Assembly: GCA_036873135.1 (NCBI GenBank)
Contig: JAPTYO010000002.1
Location: forward strand, 42,461,452-42,525,451
DNA length: 64,000 nucleotides
Source of the DNA: Clarkia xantiana subsp. parviflora
Lineage: Eukaryota > Streptophyta > Magnoliopsida > Myrtales > Onagraceae
Direction: 5' to 3'
In this document: positions 21,916 to 32,682 of the stretch, one piece after another
Layout of the letters: the number at the start of each line of letters is the position of its first letter
Numbering within the stretch: position 1 is the first letter of the stretch
Program-made: the position numbers and the translations under genes
Notes under the pieces: generated by a model
Database searches by the model: none
What the model saw: the letters and a program-made list of their open reading frames with translations, nothing else
Told to the model about the DNA's origin: nothing

Positions 21916-22440
21916 CCAAAGATACGCTCTTGGTGGGTGTCGAATCTGTTCACGAGACAGGCTCTCGGAGGGCATTTAACGTTTCACAGGATAGGCTCCT
22001 GGAGGGCTCAAGTTAGACCAAAGATACGCTCCTGGTGGGCGTCGAATCTGGTAGTTTGAAATCTACCTCAAGATACGCTCTTGGGGGCGTCGAATCTGGT
22101 AGTTTGAAATCTACCTCAAGATACGCTCTTGGGGGCGTCGAATCTGGTAGTTTGAAATCTACCTCAAGATATGCTCTTGGGGGCGTCGAAGGTCGTAGTT
22201 TTTAGAAACCACTCTCAAGATACGCTCTTGGGGGCGTCGAAGTTCGTAGTTTTTGGAAACCACTCTCAAGATACGCTCTTGGGGGCGTCGAAGTTCGTAG
22301 TTTTTGGAAACCACTCTCAAGATACGCTCTTGGGGGCGTCGAAGTTCGTAGTATAAAAACTACTCTCAAGATACGCTCTTGGGGGCGTCGAAGTTCGTAG
22401 TATAAAAACTACTCTCAAGATACGCTCTTGGGGGCTTTGA
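21916..22440 (-). repeat. Post-pol tandem repeat array of element E
   Basis: Nine or so units of about 50-55 bp contain GATACGCTCTTGGGGGCGTC, the reverse complement of the unit in elements A and B, separated by GTAGTTT-type spacers. The array lies between the integrase end and the antisense gene. Confidence 0.9.
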
Positions 22441-22738
22441 GGGTGTTGCTGACTTTGAAGTCATATCTGTGTAAGGATAACATAATGATTATATCACCAC
22501 CTTCTTTGAAAGATACTTTTGAGTAACTTCTACTTCATTAGGAGCATTCATGCTTTATGTACACTTGGGGTGCTTTGGATGGATCAAGGCACCCTTTGGA
22601 GGAAATCAAAGATAGTTGTAGAGTCAGAGTAACTTCTTGAGTTCTCCTTCCCAAAAGTTGTTTTTGGAAAATTTAAACAAGTATATGTAATGACTTGAAA
22701 TAAATCCAAGGATATGGTTTTTTACTTGTGTTGTCTTC

Positions 22739-23592
22739 TTAGACGTAGAACTTCTTTAGGTGTTCTCCACTGAAGGTGTTTGTGGAGATATACCCATCCC
22801 CATCCTCTAGGCGGTAAGCATTTGCGTATGGAACTGATGCTATCTTATATGGTCCTTCCCACTTTGGAGATAATTTTCTGACTTGGTCTAAGTGTGAGAA
22901 CTCGTTCTTTCTGAGCACTAGTTCTCCTATGTGGAATTGCCCTCCTTGACTTGGCGGTTGTAATATCTTGCAGATACAAGGCGCATTCGTGCTTGTGCTT
23001 CCTCTGAGTTCCATCTTTTATCATCCACAAGGTCTAAGTCTAAGAACCTTGCTTTGTTGTTCTCATGCTCTTCAAAGTATGTGGTCCTTAGTGATGATAC
23101 AGCCATTTCTGCTGGTGCCACCGCTTCAGTCCCATATACTAGGCCAAATGGTGTTTCTCCTGTGGCTATCTTTGGTGTTGTTCGCACTGCCCATAGAAAA
23201 TTTTCCAACTCATCTACCCAACTTCCCTTGGTAGCATGGAGTCGTTTCTTTAAACCGTCTAGCACTATTTTATTTGCCGACTCTACTTGCCCGTTTGTCT
23301 GGGGGTGCTTTACTGATGCGAAGCGTTGCTCTATATTCAGCCTTTCACAGTACCATTGCAGTTTCTTGCTCTTGAATTGTGGACCATTATCACTTATTAT
23401 GGCTTTTGGGACTCCATATCTCGAGACAATGTGAGATTGAATGAAGTTAACGATTTGCTCGTCTGTTGTCTTTCCCATTGGCTTTGCTTCTATCCACTTG
23501 GAGAAATAGTCTATTGCTACTATTATGCAAGTTTTCTGCCCTTTTGTTCTTGGTAGGGGGCCTATCAGATCAATCCCCCACTATGCGAATGG
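22739..23592 (-). pseudogene. Integrase core of element E
   Basis: The minus strand encodes an rve-type integrase core with IISDNGPQFKSKKLQWYCERL (catalytic Asp) and NGQVESANK (catalytic Glu), and the C-terminal part KLSPKWEGPYKIASVPYANA that ends ...GEHLKKFYV at 22739. Two in-frame TAG codons (at about 23582-23595, replacing what reads WPFAQWG in related copies) separate it from the zinc-binding part. A frameshift at about 22930-23000 separates the core from the C-terminal module. In an intact element this enzyme inserts the cDNA; here it cannot be made. Confidence 0.85.
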
Positions 23593-24753
23593 CTAGGCTC
23601 CCGAGATGGAACTTAGCTTTGCTGCTGGGGCTGTTATATTTCTGGAGTACCTTTGGCAGTGATCACATTTTTGTACCAAGTCTGCTGCTTCTTTACTCAT
23701 TGTTGGCCAATAGTATCCTAGGTTGTAGACCTTTCGGATTATTGATCGTGCTCCTTCATGGCACCCCGCATCTCCTTCATGGAGCTCTGCAAGTACTCTC
23801 TCTGTTTCTGGGTATGTTATGCATTTGAGGAAGGGTGTGGAGTACCCTTTTTTATAGAGTTCATTATCCATCATTGCATAATTTCTAGCCATCCTTTCAA
23901 TCTTGACTGCCTCCACTTTATCTTCTGGGAGTTTTCCTTCCGTGATGTATTGACGCATTGGGGTCATCCAGGCTTCTCCTTCATCTATTACTAGAGTCTC
24001 CATTTGTTCTATCACTGATTGCATTCTTTGCTCTACAAAGTGAACCTCTTTGCCTGCTTCTACCCCTAGAGCTCGTTTGCTTAAGGCGTCCGCCTCCTGG
24101 TTTTGTTCTCTTGGGACTGACTCAATGTCGAAGCTTTGGAAGCTCTTTATTAGGTCCCTGGCTTGTTGTAGGTATCTCTGCATGTTTTCAGACTTTGCAG
24201 TGTAAATTCCTTTCACTTGATTGACAACTAGTTGAGAATCGCACTTAACTCTTAGGTGCTTTGCCCCTACTCCTTTGGCTATTCTCAAGCCTGTTATCAG
24301 CGCTTCGTATTCAGCCTCATTGTTCGTTGCCTTGAAGGTAAGTGTCATGGCATAGCGCAGAGGTGTATCCTTACTTGGTGGGTATAATAGGAGGCCTGCA
24401 CCTGAACCTCCCCCGTTGGATGACCCATCGGTATGCATCTCCCATAACTCTTCTGGTGGTGTCTCCTGACTACTACTCGCGTCACTTCTAGTTTTGATTT
24501 CTCCCAAGTCTTCATCTGGATTAATTCCGGTGAATTCGGCGATAAAATCTGCTAGAGCCTGCCCTTTTATAGCTGTTCTAGGGGCAAAGTGAATGCGAAA
24601 CTCACTTAGCTCAATTGCCCATTTAGCCAGTCTTCCCGATGTATCTGATCTTTGGAGGAGGTGTTTCAATGGTTGGTCTGTGAGGACTGTTACTTCATGC
24701 CCATGAAAATATTGTCTCAACTTCCTTGCGGATATGATCAGTGCATAGAGGTA
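23593..24753 (-). pseudogene. RNase H, second (archaeal-type) RNase H and integrase zinc-binding part of element E
   Basis: The frame continues the Gypsy RNase H (HEVTVLTDQPLKHLLQRS, ALADFIAEF). It then encodes a second RNase H-like domain (MHTDGSSNGGGSGAGLLLYP, ATNNEAEYEALITGLRIAKG, RVKCDSQLVVNQVKG, EADALSKRA), and the integrase H-H-C-C region (HEGDAGCHEG, CDHCQRYSRN). Two RNase H domains in a row are characteristic of the Tat lineage. A TAG at 24754-24756 separates it from the upstream frame. Confidence 0.88.
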
Positions 24754-26240
24754 CTATTCTATTGGCAAGTAGTTGATCTCATACTTTGCCAATGTTTTAC
24801 TTACGAAGTATACTGGCAATTGTGCAGCATTTTCTTCTTTTATTAGCACCGAGCTTACTGCCACGTTGCTCACGGAGATGTAGAGGTAGAGGGGCTCCCC
24901 TGGTGTAGGCTTTGCTAGGGGTGGTAGTGTCTTTAGATGTTGTTTGAGTTGTTGGAAGGCTTCTTCACATCTTGGTGTCCATTCGAACTTCTTGTTTGCC
25001 CTTAGCACCTCAAAGAAGGGTAGTGCTTTGTCTCCTATTTTGGACAGGAATCTGTTAAGAGCTGCCAATCTCCCATTCAGTCGTTGAACCTCTTTGTGTT
25101 TTGTAGGTGACTGCATTTCTTCAATTGCCTGCAGTTTCTCGGGCTTTACCTCTATGCCTCGCTGACTTACCATGAAGCCTAAAAACTTCCCTGATTGTAC
25201 CCCAAATGCACATTTTTCGGGTTTAGGCGGACTTGGTATTGCCTCATTCTCTCAAACGTTGAGCGAAGGTTTTCCACATGGTCTTTCTTCTTTTTGGATT
25301 TGACGATCATGTCGTCCACGTATGCCTCCATTGTCTTTCCTATCATGTCTCCGAAGATTTTGTTGACCATTCTTTGATATGTCGCTCCAGCATTTATGAG
25401 TCCGAAGGGCATCACCGTGTAATGGTATATCTCGCTGTCAGCGTAGAATGCTGTGTGAGGGGCGTCTTCAGGGGCCATTTTTATCTGGTTATATCCTGAG
25501 TATGCATCCATGAAGCTCATTAGTTGGTGACCTGATGTTGCATCTACTAACTGATCTATTCTTGGGAGCGGGTATGAGTCCTTAGGACATGCTTTGTTTA
25601 GGTCGCGATAATCGATGCACATTCTCCAACTTCCTCCCGCCTTCTTTACCAACACTGGGTTTTCCACCCATGTTTGGAATCTGATCTCCTTGATGAAATT
25701 TGCTTTCAATAGCCTTTCCACTTCTTCCTGGATAGCTATCTTTTTGCTTCCTCTCATTGGCCTTACCTTTTGTGTTATTGGTCGCGTTGCCGCGTCTATA
25801 TTGAGCTTGTGTGAAATTACTTCTTCTGATATTCCTGGCATATCGCTTGGTGACCAGGCGAACAGATCTTTGTATTCCCTTAGTAAAGCTACTAAGTGCT
25901 TTTCCTCTTCCTGAGATAAGACGGTCCCGATTTTTGCCTTCCTGTCTGGCTCTTCTATGAGTATTTCCTTTAATTCCTCCATGGGGGCGGGTCTCCCATG
26001 ATCCTCTCTTGGGTCCTCATCTATTTGTAGGACCTCTTTTGTTGTTTTCTTCTTGCTTAGTGCGATCCTTTCACATTTCCTTGCAACTTTCTGGTTACCC
26101 TTACTTCTCCTATTCCTTGGCTTGTTGGGAATTTCACTTTCTGATGTAGTGTTGATGGCACCATACCCCACTTGTTGATTGAGTGGTGCCCAGGACTCCA
26201 TTGTATTCCTCCATTTCTTCTGTGATGAAGAAAGGGACAT
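24754..26240 (-). pseudogene. Reverse transcriptase of element E
   Basis: RT motifs are in order: WRMCIDYRDLNKACPKDSYP, FMDAYSGYNQI, MPFGLINAGATYQR and the catalytic EAYVDDMIVKS. They are followed, after a one-base deletion in an A-run near 25222, by MVSQRGIEVKPEKLQ and the start of RNase H. The enzyme would copy element RNA into cDNA. The frameshifts at the protease junction (about 26180) and at 25222, plus the TAG at 24754, make it non-functional. Confidence 0.9.
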
Positions 26241-26709
26241 CGATCTTTAACTGCCTCTGGCCTATCCCCAATGTCACGGGTAGTGTGACTGCCCCCAGTG
26301 GGTATGTTGGCTCTCCTGAAAATCCCGCCAAGAGGGAGTGAACCTGTTTTATGCTACTTGGCCTTACTCCCAGTATGTCTATGACTTTCTTGCTAATGAT
26401 GTTATGTGAACTTCCACTGTCTACTAGGATTCTTCCAATGTCCATATCAGTGATCTTCATTGTTATGACTAGGGCATCCTTGTTGTCTGGTAACACATGT
26501 TCCATGTCTTTTTTTGAAAATTGTATTATATCCTCTTTCTTTTCTTCTACTTGCTCTTCTTTTGGTTTATGGTCCTTTAACTGTGCCATATACGCTTCTC
26601 TGGCATTCGTTGACTCTCCTCCAGCTCCATAACCTCCATGGATGACATATGCGCTTGCCATCTGGCTGGTGATAATTAGGCTTTCTATTCGAAACCCACG
26701 GACGGCCAA
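26134..26709 (-). pseudogene. Protease of element E, directly behind the PBS
   Basis: The frame encodes AYVIHGGYGAGGESTNAREA, the protease active site ILVDSGSSHNIIS, GFSGEPTYPLG and EEYNGVLGTT, where the frame is lost. This is the normal start of the protease region, but it begins within about 70 bases of the 5' LTR. Gag and nucleocapsid are deleted. Confidence 0.85.
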
Positions 26710-26710
26710 G
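26692..26710 (-). other. Primer-binding site of element E
   Basis: On the minus strand, CTTGGCCGTCCGTGGGTTTC follows the 5' LTR. It resembles the TTGGCGCCGTCTGTGGG site of related elements with a two-base loss and a substitution. Confidence 0.55.
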
Positions 26711-27471
26711 TGTTAGGTTATAGGTTTCAGGTCAACGGGTCGCCGGCCTAAATCCTACTCCTCACTAGTGAACTAGCGGATCCTGTGCTTCCTGAGTTCG
26801 GTCGTTCTGATCCGTATCCTTCTGCCCTTCTCCTTCTCTTCTCCACGCGCCTTGCAAGAGGGGCAATATCAAGCACGGAGGGGGGTGGTGCTTGATGTAC
26901 CATCTCCGATGCTTAAGCCGGTACGTTTCTTTTTAGAGAAATAAAGCTAGAGAGATGTCAAAGCTAAATTGCACAATTAGCCAAGATGCCCAAATGAATA
27001 GTGGAAAGGTTGTATTTATAGGCAACGGTGTCATTAAGGTGGCTTAATGACATCGTTAACCTTTAAACACAATTAATTAGCCCTTGATTACATAATTAGA
27101 ACCTTAAAGCACGGAGGGGTTGGCGGAAATAAACCGGGTACGGGAGTCGAGAAACGGTGTCGGGGCCCTTGGGGGTGGGGGGGGGGGGGGAATCCGACCC
27201 CCAAGGGTAGGGGAGATAGGGTTGGCCAACCCGATCTCCCCTAGGGGAGATCGGGTTTGCCAACCCGATCTGCCCTAGGGGAGGTCGGGTGTGGCCACCC
27301 GACCTCACCTAGGTGAGTTCGTCGCGGTCCGGACGAGTATTTTTGCCTCGTCCGGACCGTTGTTGTTTCGACGGGTGTTTGGGTCGAAGTTTCGATTTAT
27401 AATCATTAACGGGGTGATAAAAATAAAACGATTTGGAAGTCAACGGGTTCAAATTGGGCGTATATCCATCA
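26711..27471 (-). repeat. Element E 5' LTR (761 bp)
   Basis: It starts TGTTAGGTTATAGG (plus strand) and ends ATATCCATCA, followed by TSD GCTAT. It has fewer GATCGGGT hairpin units than the partner LTR and a long G-run near 27175-27190. Confidence 0.93.
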
Positions 27472-27724
27472 GCTATTAGGTCTTAGCCTCTTAGGTGTAG
27501 GTGTAGTGCTTGCTTGTACTTATCTAGTTATATATATTAATATATTAATTTTAATTAGAAAAGATAAATATGTGAATTTGTTGCTTTGCTAGTTTGCTTA
27601 TGTGTGGTTTGTTGCTTAATACATTAAGTTTTATAAAAAAAAAAGATGAAGTTGAGTAATTATGTTAGTAGACATTTGGAATTTTTAATTTAAAAAATGA
27701 GCTTATGATCTAGTAATTAGTAAT
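27472..27724 (+). other. hAT segment between elements E and D
   Basis: AT-rich DNA that belongs to the hAT element. It begins with the right TSD of E (GCTAT) and ends with the left TSD of D (GTAAT, 27720-27724). It is probably intron or 5' untranslated sequence of the transposase gene. Confidence 0.7.
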
Positions 27725-28421
27725 TGATGGGTCCGACTATAGCCGTCAGGCCCTTTAACGGCGAGGAAACGGTAAACAGGCCCACCAGGCCCAGAGTAAG
27801 GGTCAAGATGACCTAGGAGAAGGGTCCCGATGAAGGGAGTCCCGATGAAGCAGGGTCCCGACAGAGTCGGTCCCGACAGTGGAGCTAGAAGCTCCCGATG
27901 AGAAGCCTTTAAGTAGGCCCCGATGATGAATCCCTGATAATGATTGGCCCTGTCACGATGACGAAGGGCCCCGAGCGGTGACACAACGAGATAACTCTGG
28001 AGTCCCCGACGGGAGTCGGGACTCGTTACCAGAGGATAAAGCCAAGATATGCGGGGCGTGGCCGAGATATACGGAACGTGGTTAAGATACACGGATCGTG
28101 GCCGAGATACGCGGGGCATGGCTAAGATACGCGAGATCGTGTACGAGATAAGCGGGATACGGGCTAACCACCCCTAACGGTTCACCAGGTACCTGAGGCA
28201 TCTCTTCGCCTATAAAAGGGCAAGAGATCACCTCAGAACACTTACGTTGAGTTCGATATACTTTTGAGATTGTTGCTTGCCAGTCATACGAGAGACTCAT
28301 TTAAGCATCGGAGAGGGATTCTGGGTCACCGCCCGGTCTATCCCCTCTTGCAGGATTGCGTGGAGCAAAGGAGCTAGGATTGCCGTCAAGATCCGTACCG
28401 GAGTTCCACCGTGATCCAACA
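27725..28421 (+). repeat. Element D 5' LTR (697 bp)
   Basis: It starts TGATGGGTCCGACTATAGCC and ends CGTGATCCAACA. It has short tandem GATACGCG-type units (about 28045-28140), a TATA box TATAAAAG at 28211-28218 and a GCATCGGAGAGGGATTCTGG block. The same family supplies the LTRs of K and H and the fragment at 1-70. Confidence 0.97.
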
Positions 28422-28440
28422 TTGGCGCCGTCTGTGGGAA
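28422..28440 (+). other. Primer-binding site of element D
   Basis: TTGGCGCCGTCTGTGGGAA follows the LTR directly. TGGCGCCGT fits a tRNA-Asp 3' end, while the rest does not match well, so the primer tRNA stays open. Confidence 0.75.
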
Positions 28441-28457
28441 TCAAACAAAAAGCTAAT

Positions 28458-29921
28458 ATGCCTTCTACTCGATCGATGGCGGCTGGCAAGAACAAGAGAG
28501 GACAATCTGGTGGTTCCCGTCACCCCACCGCAACGAACCTGAATTCAGTACCGGAACAAGGGGAAAACCAAAACCATCCCCCGGCTGAACTCTCCCAGAC
28601 AGGAGGACACAATGGATCGCATCCCGAAGACGTTGCCCCTCAACACCAGGATAACAGGGGGCAGGAGGCTCCCCCAGCTGCAGATTTGACGAGGGCCGTG
28701 GCCGAAGCCATGCCCATGTTTTTGGCGGCTGTCGAGGCTCTTTTGGACCGAAGGGAGGCTGCGAGGAGGCAGGAGGAGATGCCCCCTCTGGAGGAAGCAG
28801 CCCTACCAACAGAGGGTCAGAATGCGCAGGAAGCCCCGCCCCGAGGCCAGGACAGAGGTAGGGCAACTGGTCAGCCGGAAAAGTTCGTGGTTGATGGGCC
28901 AGGACCAGTACAAAACAGGACCATTCCCCTGAATGGTCCCATTACTCCCGACCAGGTGGTAAAAATCGTGAACATCTGTATGGGAGAACAGAAGCCGCTG
29001 GTGTCGGAGCTGAGGGATCGATCCACTTATCCCTTCGTTCCCCGACTAATAGACACCCTCGCCCCGCCTGGGCTGGGTATCCCCGAGATTAAGGAATATG
29101 ATGGCGAAGGAGATCCAGTTCGTCATGTCCAGAAGCATCTTATGGCGTGTCTGGGTAGAGCTCCGAACGAAGATATAGTGTGCACACTGTTCCCAAACAC
29201 ACTCAGAGAAAGAGCCCTGACCTGGTTCTTCAGCCTGCCCCCAGGCTGCATTACCTGTTGGGCGGACATGCACGACCGTTTCATTCGACAATATCAGGGC
29301 CGCAGACGATTGCTGAAGAGCGTGAGGTCTCTAACCCAGGTGGTGCAGAGGCCCGACGAGTCGCTGGCACACTATTACCAGCGGTACACAGCCAGCGTAG
29401 CAGAGATAGACGAGGAAATCTCGGAGGGCGAGACCATCCGCACTTTTATTCGGAACCTGACAGCCCCCTATGGCTCCGACTTGATGCACAGCGTGGCTGA
29501 GAAGGCTGTGTGGAATATTGAGGCTTTGCAGAAGAGGGTGAAGCGACAGATTGATGTCCAGGAGTCCAAGATAGCTGCGGGAGAACTGGAGCCCCCAAAG
29601 TCAAATAAAGGGAAGCAGTCGAGTAAACCTTTCGACGATCGTAAGTCGAAGGGTAAACCCGACAGCAGCAAGAATCGAGGTCGTCCGGATCGGAGGGACG
29701 ACAGACGCTCTTCAAGGAAGGATAAGCGGGAAGATCTCGACATTCCTCTCAACTGCTCCATGGCGGAAGTGCTGACAGTCATGGAACGACAAGGTATCTC
29801 CAGGTACCCCCCCGAAGAAAGATGGAGAATTCCTCGGGTCCCGCACAGATCGCTATTGTCGATTTCACCGCGCAAATGGCCACGACACCAATCACTGTCG
29901 GGAGCTGAAAAAGGAGATTGA
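28458..29921 (+). pseudogene. Gag of element D (frameshifted near its end)
   Basis: ATG 28458 opens MPSTRSMAAGKNKRGQ, the same start as in elements H and K. The Retrotrans_gag core spans about residues 200-370 (GLGIPEIKEYDGEGDPVRHV, LTWFFSLPPG, DMHDRFIRQYQGRRRLL, GETIRTFIRNLTAPYG). It is followed by a charged RS/DDRR tail. A C-run of seven at 29807-29813, against six in the H copy, shifts the frame. The zinc knuckle CRFHRANGHDTNHC lies in the +1 frame just beyond (29857-29898), and this frame ends uselessly at 29921. Gag alone could still be made up to residue about 451. Confidence 0.9.
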
Positions 29922-30090
29922 AAAGCTAATCCAGAAGGGAAAGCTCAAGGAGTTCGTCGGGGACAAACGCTGCAGGTCCCGCTCTCGGTCTCGATCGCGG
30001 TCCCGTTCCCGATCCCGCGATCGGTCCCCGAAGAAGAAGAGAACTGATCCAGAGTCATCTGGTGTTCGCAAAGAAAGACGAGTCATCAAC
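29814..30090 (+). pseudogene. Nucleocapsid zinc knuckle and Arg-Ser repeat linker of element D
   Basis: In the pol frame this stretch encodes the CX2-type knuckle CRFHRANGHDTNHC, a Lys/Glu-rich helix, then RSRSRSRSRSRSRSRDRSPK (29974-30036), an RS dipeptide tract followed by KKKR. The knuckle would bind genomic RNA. The RS tract resembles those of splicing SR proteins and could act in nuclear entry or splicing control; that is inference. The same tract is present in element H (60985-61035). Confidence 0.8.
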
Positions 30091-32682
30091 GTGATTCATG
30101 GAGGATTTGCTGCTGGAGGAGATACCTCATCCGCTCGAGAGGTTTACGCCTCCAGGATCCCTACAGCGGTGGTGCTGGGTAAAAGGTCCCGATCTTGGAC
30201 CCTGAAGGAAGAGATGGTGATCTCCTTCTCATCGGAGGACCTCATAGGCGTGGAGACTCCGCACGACGATGCCCTGGTGGTAACCCTGGATGTAGATGGG
30301 TTCGAGATGAAGAGAATCCTAATCGACGGAGGGAGCTCCTCCGACATTCTATTCATGGACGCGCTGGAAGCCATGGGGAAGACGAAGAAGGATCTGAAGG
30401 AAGCAAACTTCCCGATGGTTGGGTTTTCTGGCTCAACTTCCTACCCGCTGGGAGTAATCACCTTACCAGTGGAGTTTGGTAGTGGGTGGAAGTCAGAAAG
30501 GAGGAATGTGGAATTTGTCGTGGTTGATTCTGCGGGGACCTACAACGCAATTATCGGGAGAACCACCATCAATCCCCTGATGGCGGTTGCCTCGACTGTG
30601 CACCAGAAGATGAAGTTCCCGACCGACCACGGAGTCGGGGAGGTCAAGGGCGACCAGGTGGCCTCCCGAAAATGCTATGTTAACGCCACCCGGAGGAGGA
30701 GGCGAGAGGCTATGACTGTCCTCCAGACAGACACAGACCCCAGAGAAGAGTTTGGGCGTCCCGCCCCCGTAGAAGATCTGAAAGAAGTCGAGATCGACGG
30801 ACCCCAGAGGAAGGTGAAAATCGGGTCTGCCCTAACTGAGGAGACAGCCCAAAAATTGGTGGAATTGCTGAAAGAGTTCAAAGAGCTGTTTGCCTGGTCC
30901 CCCAGCGATATGCCAGGAATCAGCCCCGACGTGATCGTGCACGAGCTGAAGATAGACCCCGCAATCAAGCCTATCACGCAGAAGAGGCGTCTGATGGGCA
31001 CAGATAAGAAAATAGCGATCCAGCAAGAAGTGGGCAGGTTGCTCGACGCTGGTTTCATTAAGGAGCTCCGATTCCAGACTTGGGTCGCCAACCCAGTGCT
31101 GGTGAAGAAGACTAACGGGAAGTGGCGAATGTGCGTGGACTTCCGCGACCTGAACAAGGCTTGTCCAAAGGATTGCTATCCACTCCCGAGGATTGACCAG
31201 CTGGTGGATGCCACATCGGGACATGAGCTGCTGAGTTTCATGGATGCATATTCAGGCTACAACCAGATCAAGATGGCCAAGGAAGACGCCCCCCACACTG
31301 CGTTTTATGCAGACAGCGACATCTATCACTACGATGTCATGCCTTTCGGGTTGATCAACGCCGGGGCAACCTACCAGCGGATGGTGAACAAGCTGTTTGG
31401 GGATATGCTGGGAGAAACCATGGAAGCTTACGTGGATGATATGCTGGTAAAGTCCCGACAAGCCGAGGATCACGTGCACAACCTTACCATGGCGTTTGAG
31501 CGGATGAGGCTTCATCAAGTTCGCTTGAACCCGACGAAATGCGCCTTCGGAGTCCACTCAGGAAAATTTTTGGGCTTCATGGTGAGCCAAAGAGGAATTG
31601 AGGTGAACCCAGAGAAGCTGAGAGCAATCGAGGAAATGCAGTCTCCGATAAACCATCGGGAGGTGCAAGTACTGAATGGCCGACTAGCTGCAATGAACCG
31701 CTTCTTGTCCAAAGCCAGCGACCGATCAATGCCGTTTTTTGAAGTCTTGAGGGCCAACAAAAAATTCGAATGGACCGCCAAATGTGAAGAGGCGTTCCAA
31801 GCACTCAAGCAGCATCTCCGCACACTCCCGCCGCTGGCGAAACCGGTTCCAGGCGAGCCGCTCTTCCTTTATTTGGCTGTTTCCGAATTTGCTATTAGCT
31901 CTGTGTTAGTAAAGGTTGTCGAGGGTAATCAAGTCCCCGTCTATTATGTAAGCAAGGCATTCGCCAAATCTGAATTGAACTATCCCGCCGTTGAGAAGTA
32001 CCTCTTTGCGTTGATAATTACTGCCCGAAAGCTAAGGCCATATTTCCACGCACACGAGATCACTGTGCTAACGAACCAGCCTTTGAAGCATTTTTTGAAC
32101 CGACCGGATGCGTCGGGGAGATTGGTGAAATGGGCAGTAGAGCTCAGTGAGTTTCATATACACTTTGCTCCAAGAACGGCAATCAAGGGCCAGGCATTGG
32201 CGGACTTTATAGCAGAATCTACAGCCCCCGATCTAGAAGAAACGGGCCCTGTAGAGGGGGCAACCATGGAGGTCCCGACAGAAGAACAACCAGAGAGGGC
32301 AGAGCAATTAGAACAGCCAAACAAGGAAAATATCTGGGAGATGTATACGGATGGCTCTGCGAGTTCAGACGGATCAGGAGCGGGTTTCTTGTTGATACCA
32401 CCGGGTGAAGGTGAACCACTCCGATATGCCTTGGCTTTAACATTCAAGGCCACAAACAATGAAGCGGAGTATGAAGCTCTTATCACGGGCCTGAAAATCG
32501 CAAAAGGCACTGGAATCGATCACTTAAGAGTGAAGTGCGATGCGGCGTTAATCGTGAACCAGGTTCAAGGGCGATACGAAGCAAAGAGCCCGATAATGAA
32601 GAAGTATCTGCGAGAGGTACAAACCCTGAAAAGAGCTTCAAAAGCTTCGATATCGAGGCTATTCCAAGGGAGGAGAACGTAG
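30091..32682 (+). pseudogene. Protease, RT, RNase H and part of archaeal-type RNase H of element D
   Basis: One open stretch encodes the protease (ILIDGGSSSDILF, GFSGSTSYPLG, IIGRTTINP), RT (WRMCVDFRDLNKACPKDCYP, MPFGLINAGATYQR, YVDD at 31429-31440), Gypsy RNase H (HEITVLTNQPLKHF, ALADFIAES) and the second RNase H (MYTDGSASSDGSGAGFLLIP, ATNNEAEYEALITGLKIAKG). A one-base deletion near 32627 throws the frame; it ends at 32682. All catalytic motifs are undamaged up to that point. Confidence 0.93.

Larger units (their letters stand above)
18084..27471 (-). mobile_element. Element E: Tat-type Gypsy element, minus strand, gag deleted
   Basis: LTRs at 18084-18873 (3') and 26711-27471 (5') and a 5-bp TSD, GCTAT (18079-18083 and 27472-27476), define the element. 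Order on its sense (minus) strand: 5' LTR, PBS, protease, RT, RNase H, second RNase H, integrase, tandem repeats, then an antisense gene on the plus strand, purine tract and 3' LTR. Gag is missing. By eye the LTRs differ at roughly 15 positions, about 2 percent, so E is older than B and D. Confidence 0.95.

Noticed and set aside
27703..28300. ORFs within element D LTRs on the minus strand
   Set aside because: They are found identically in both LTRs, have no domain and overlap promoter sequence. LTR shadows.
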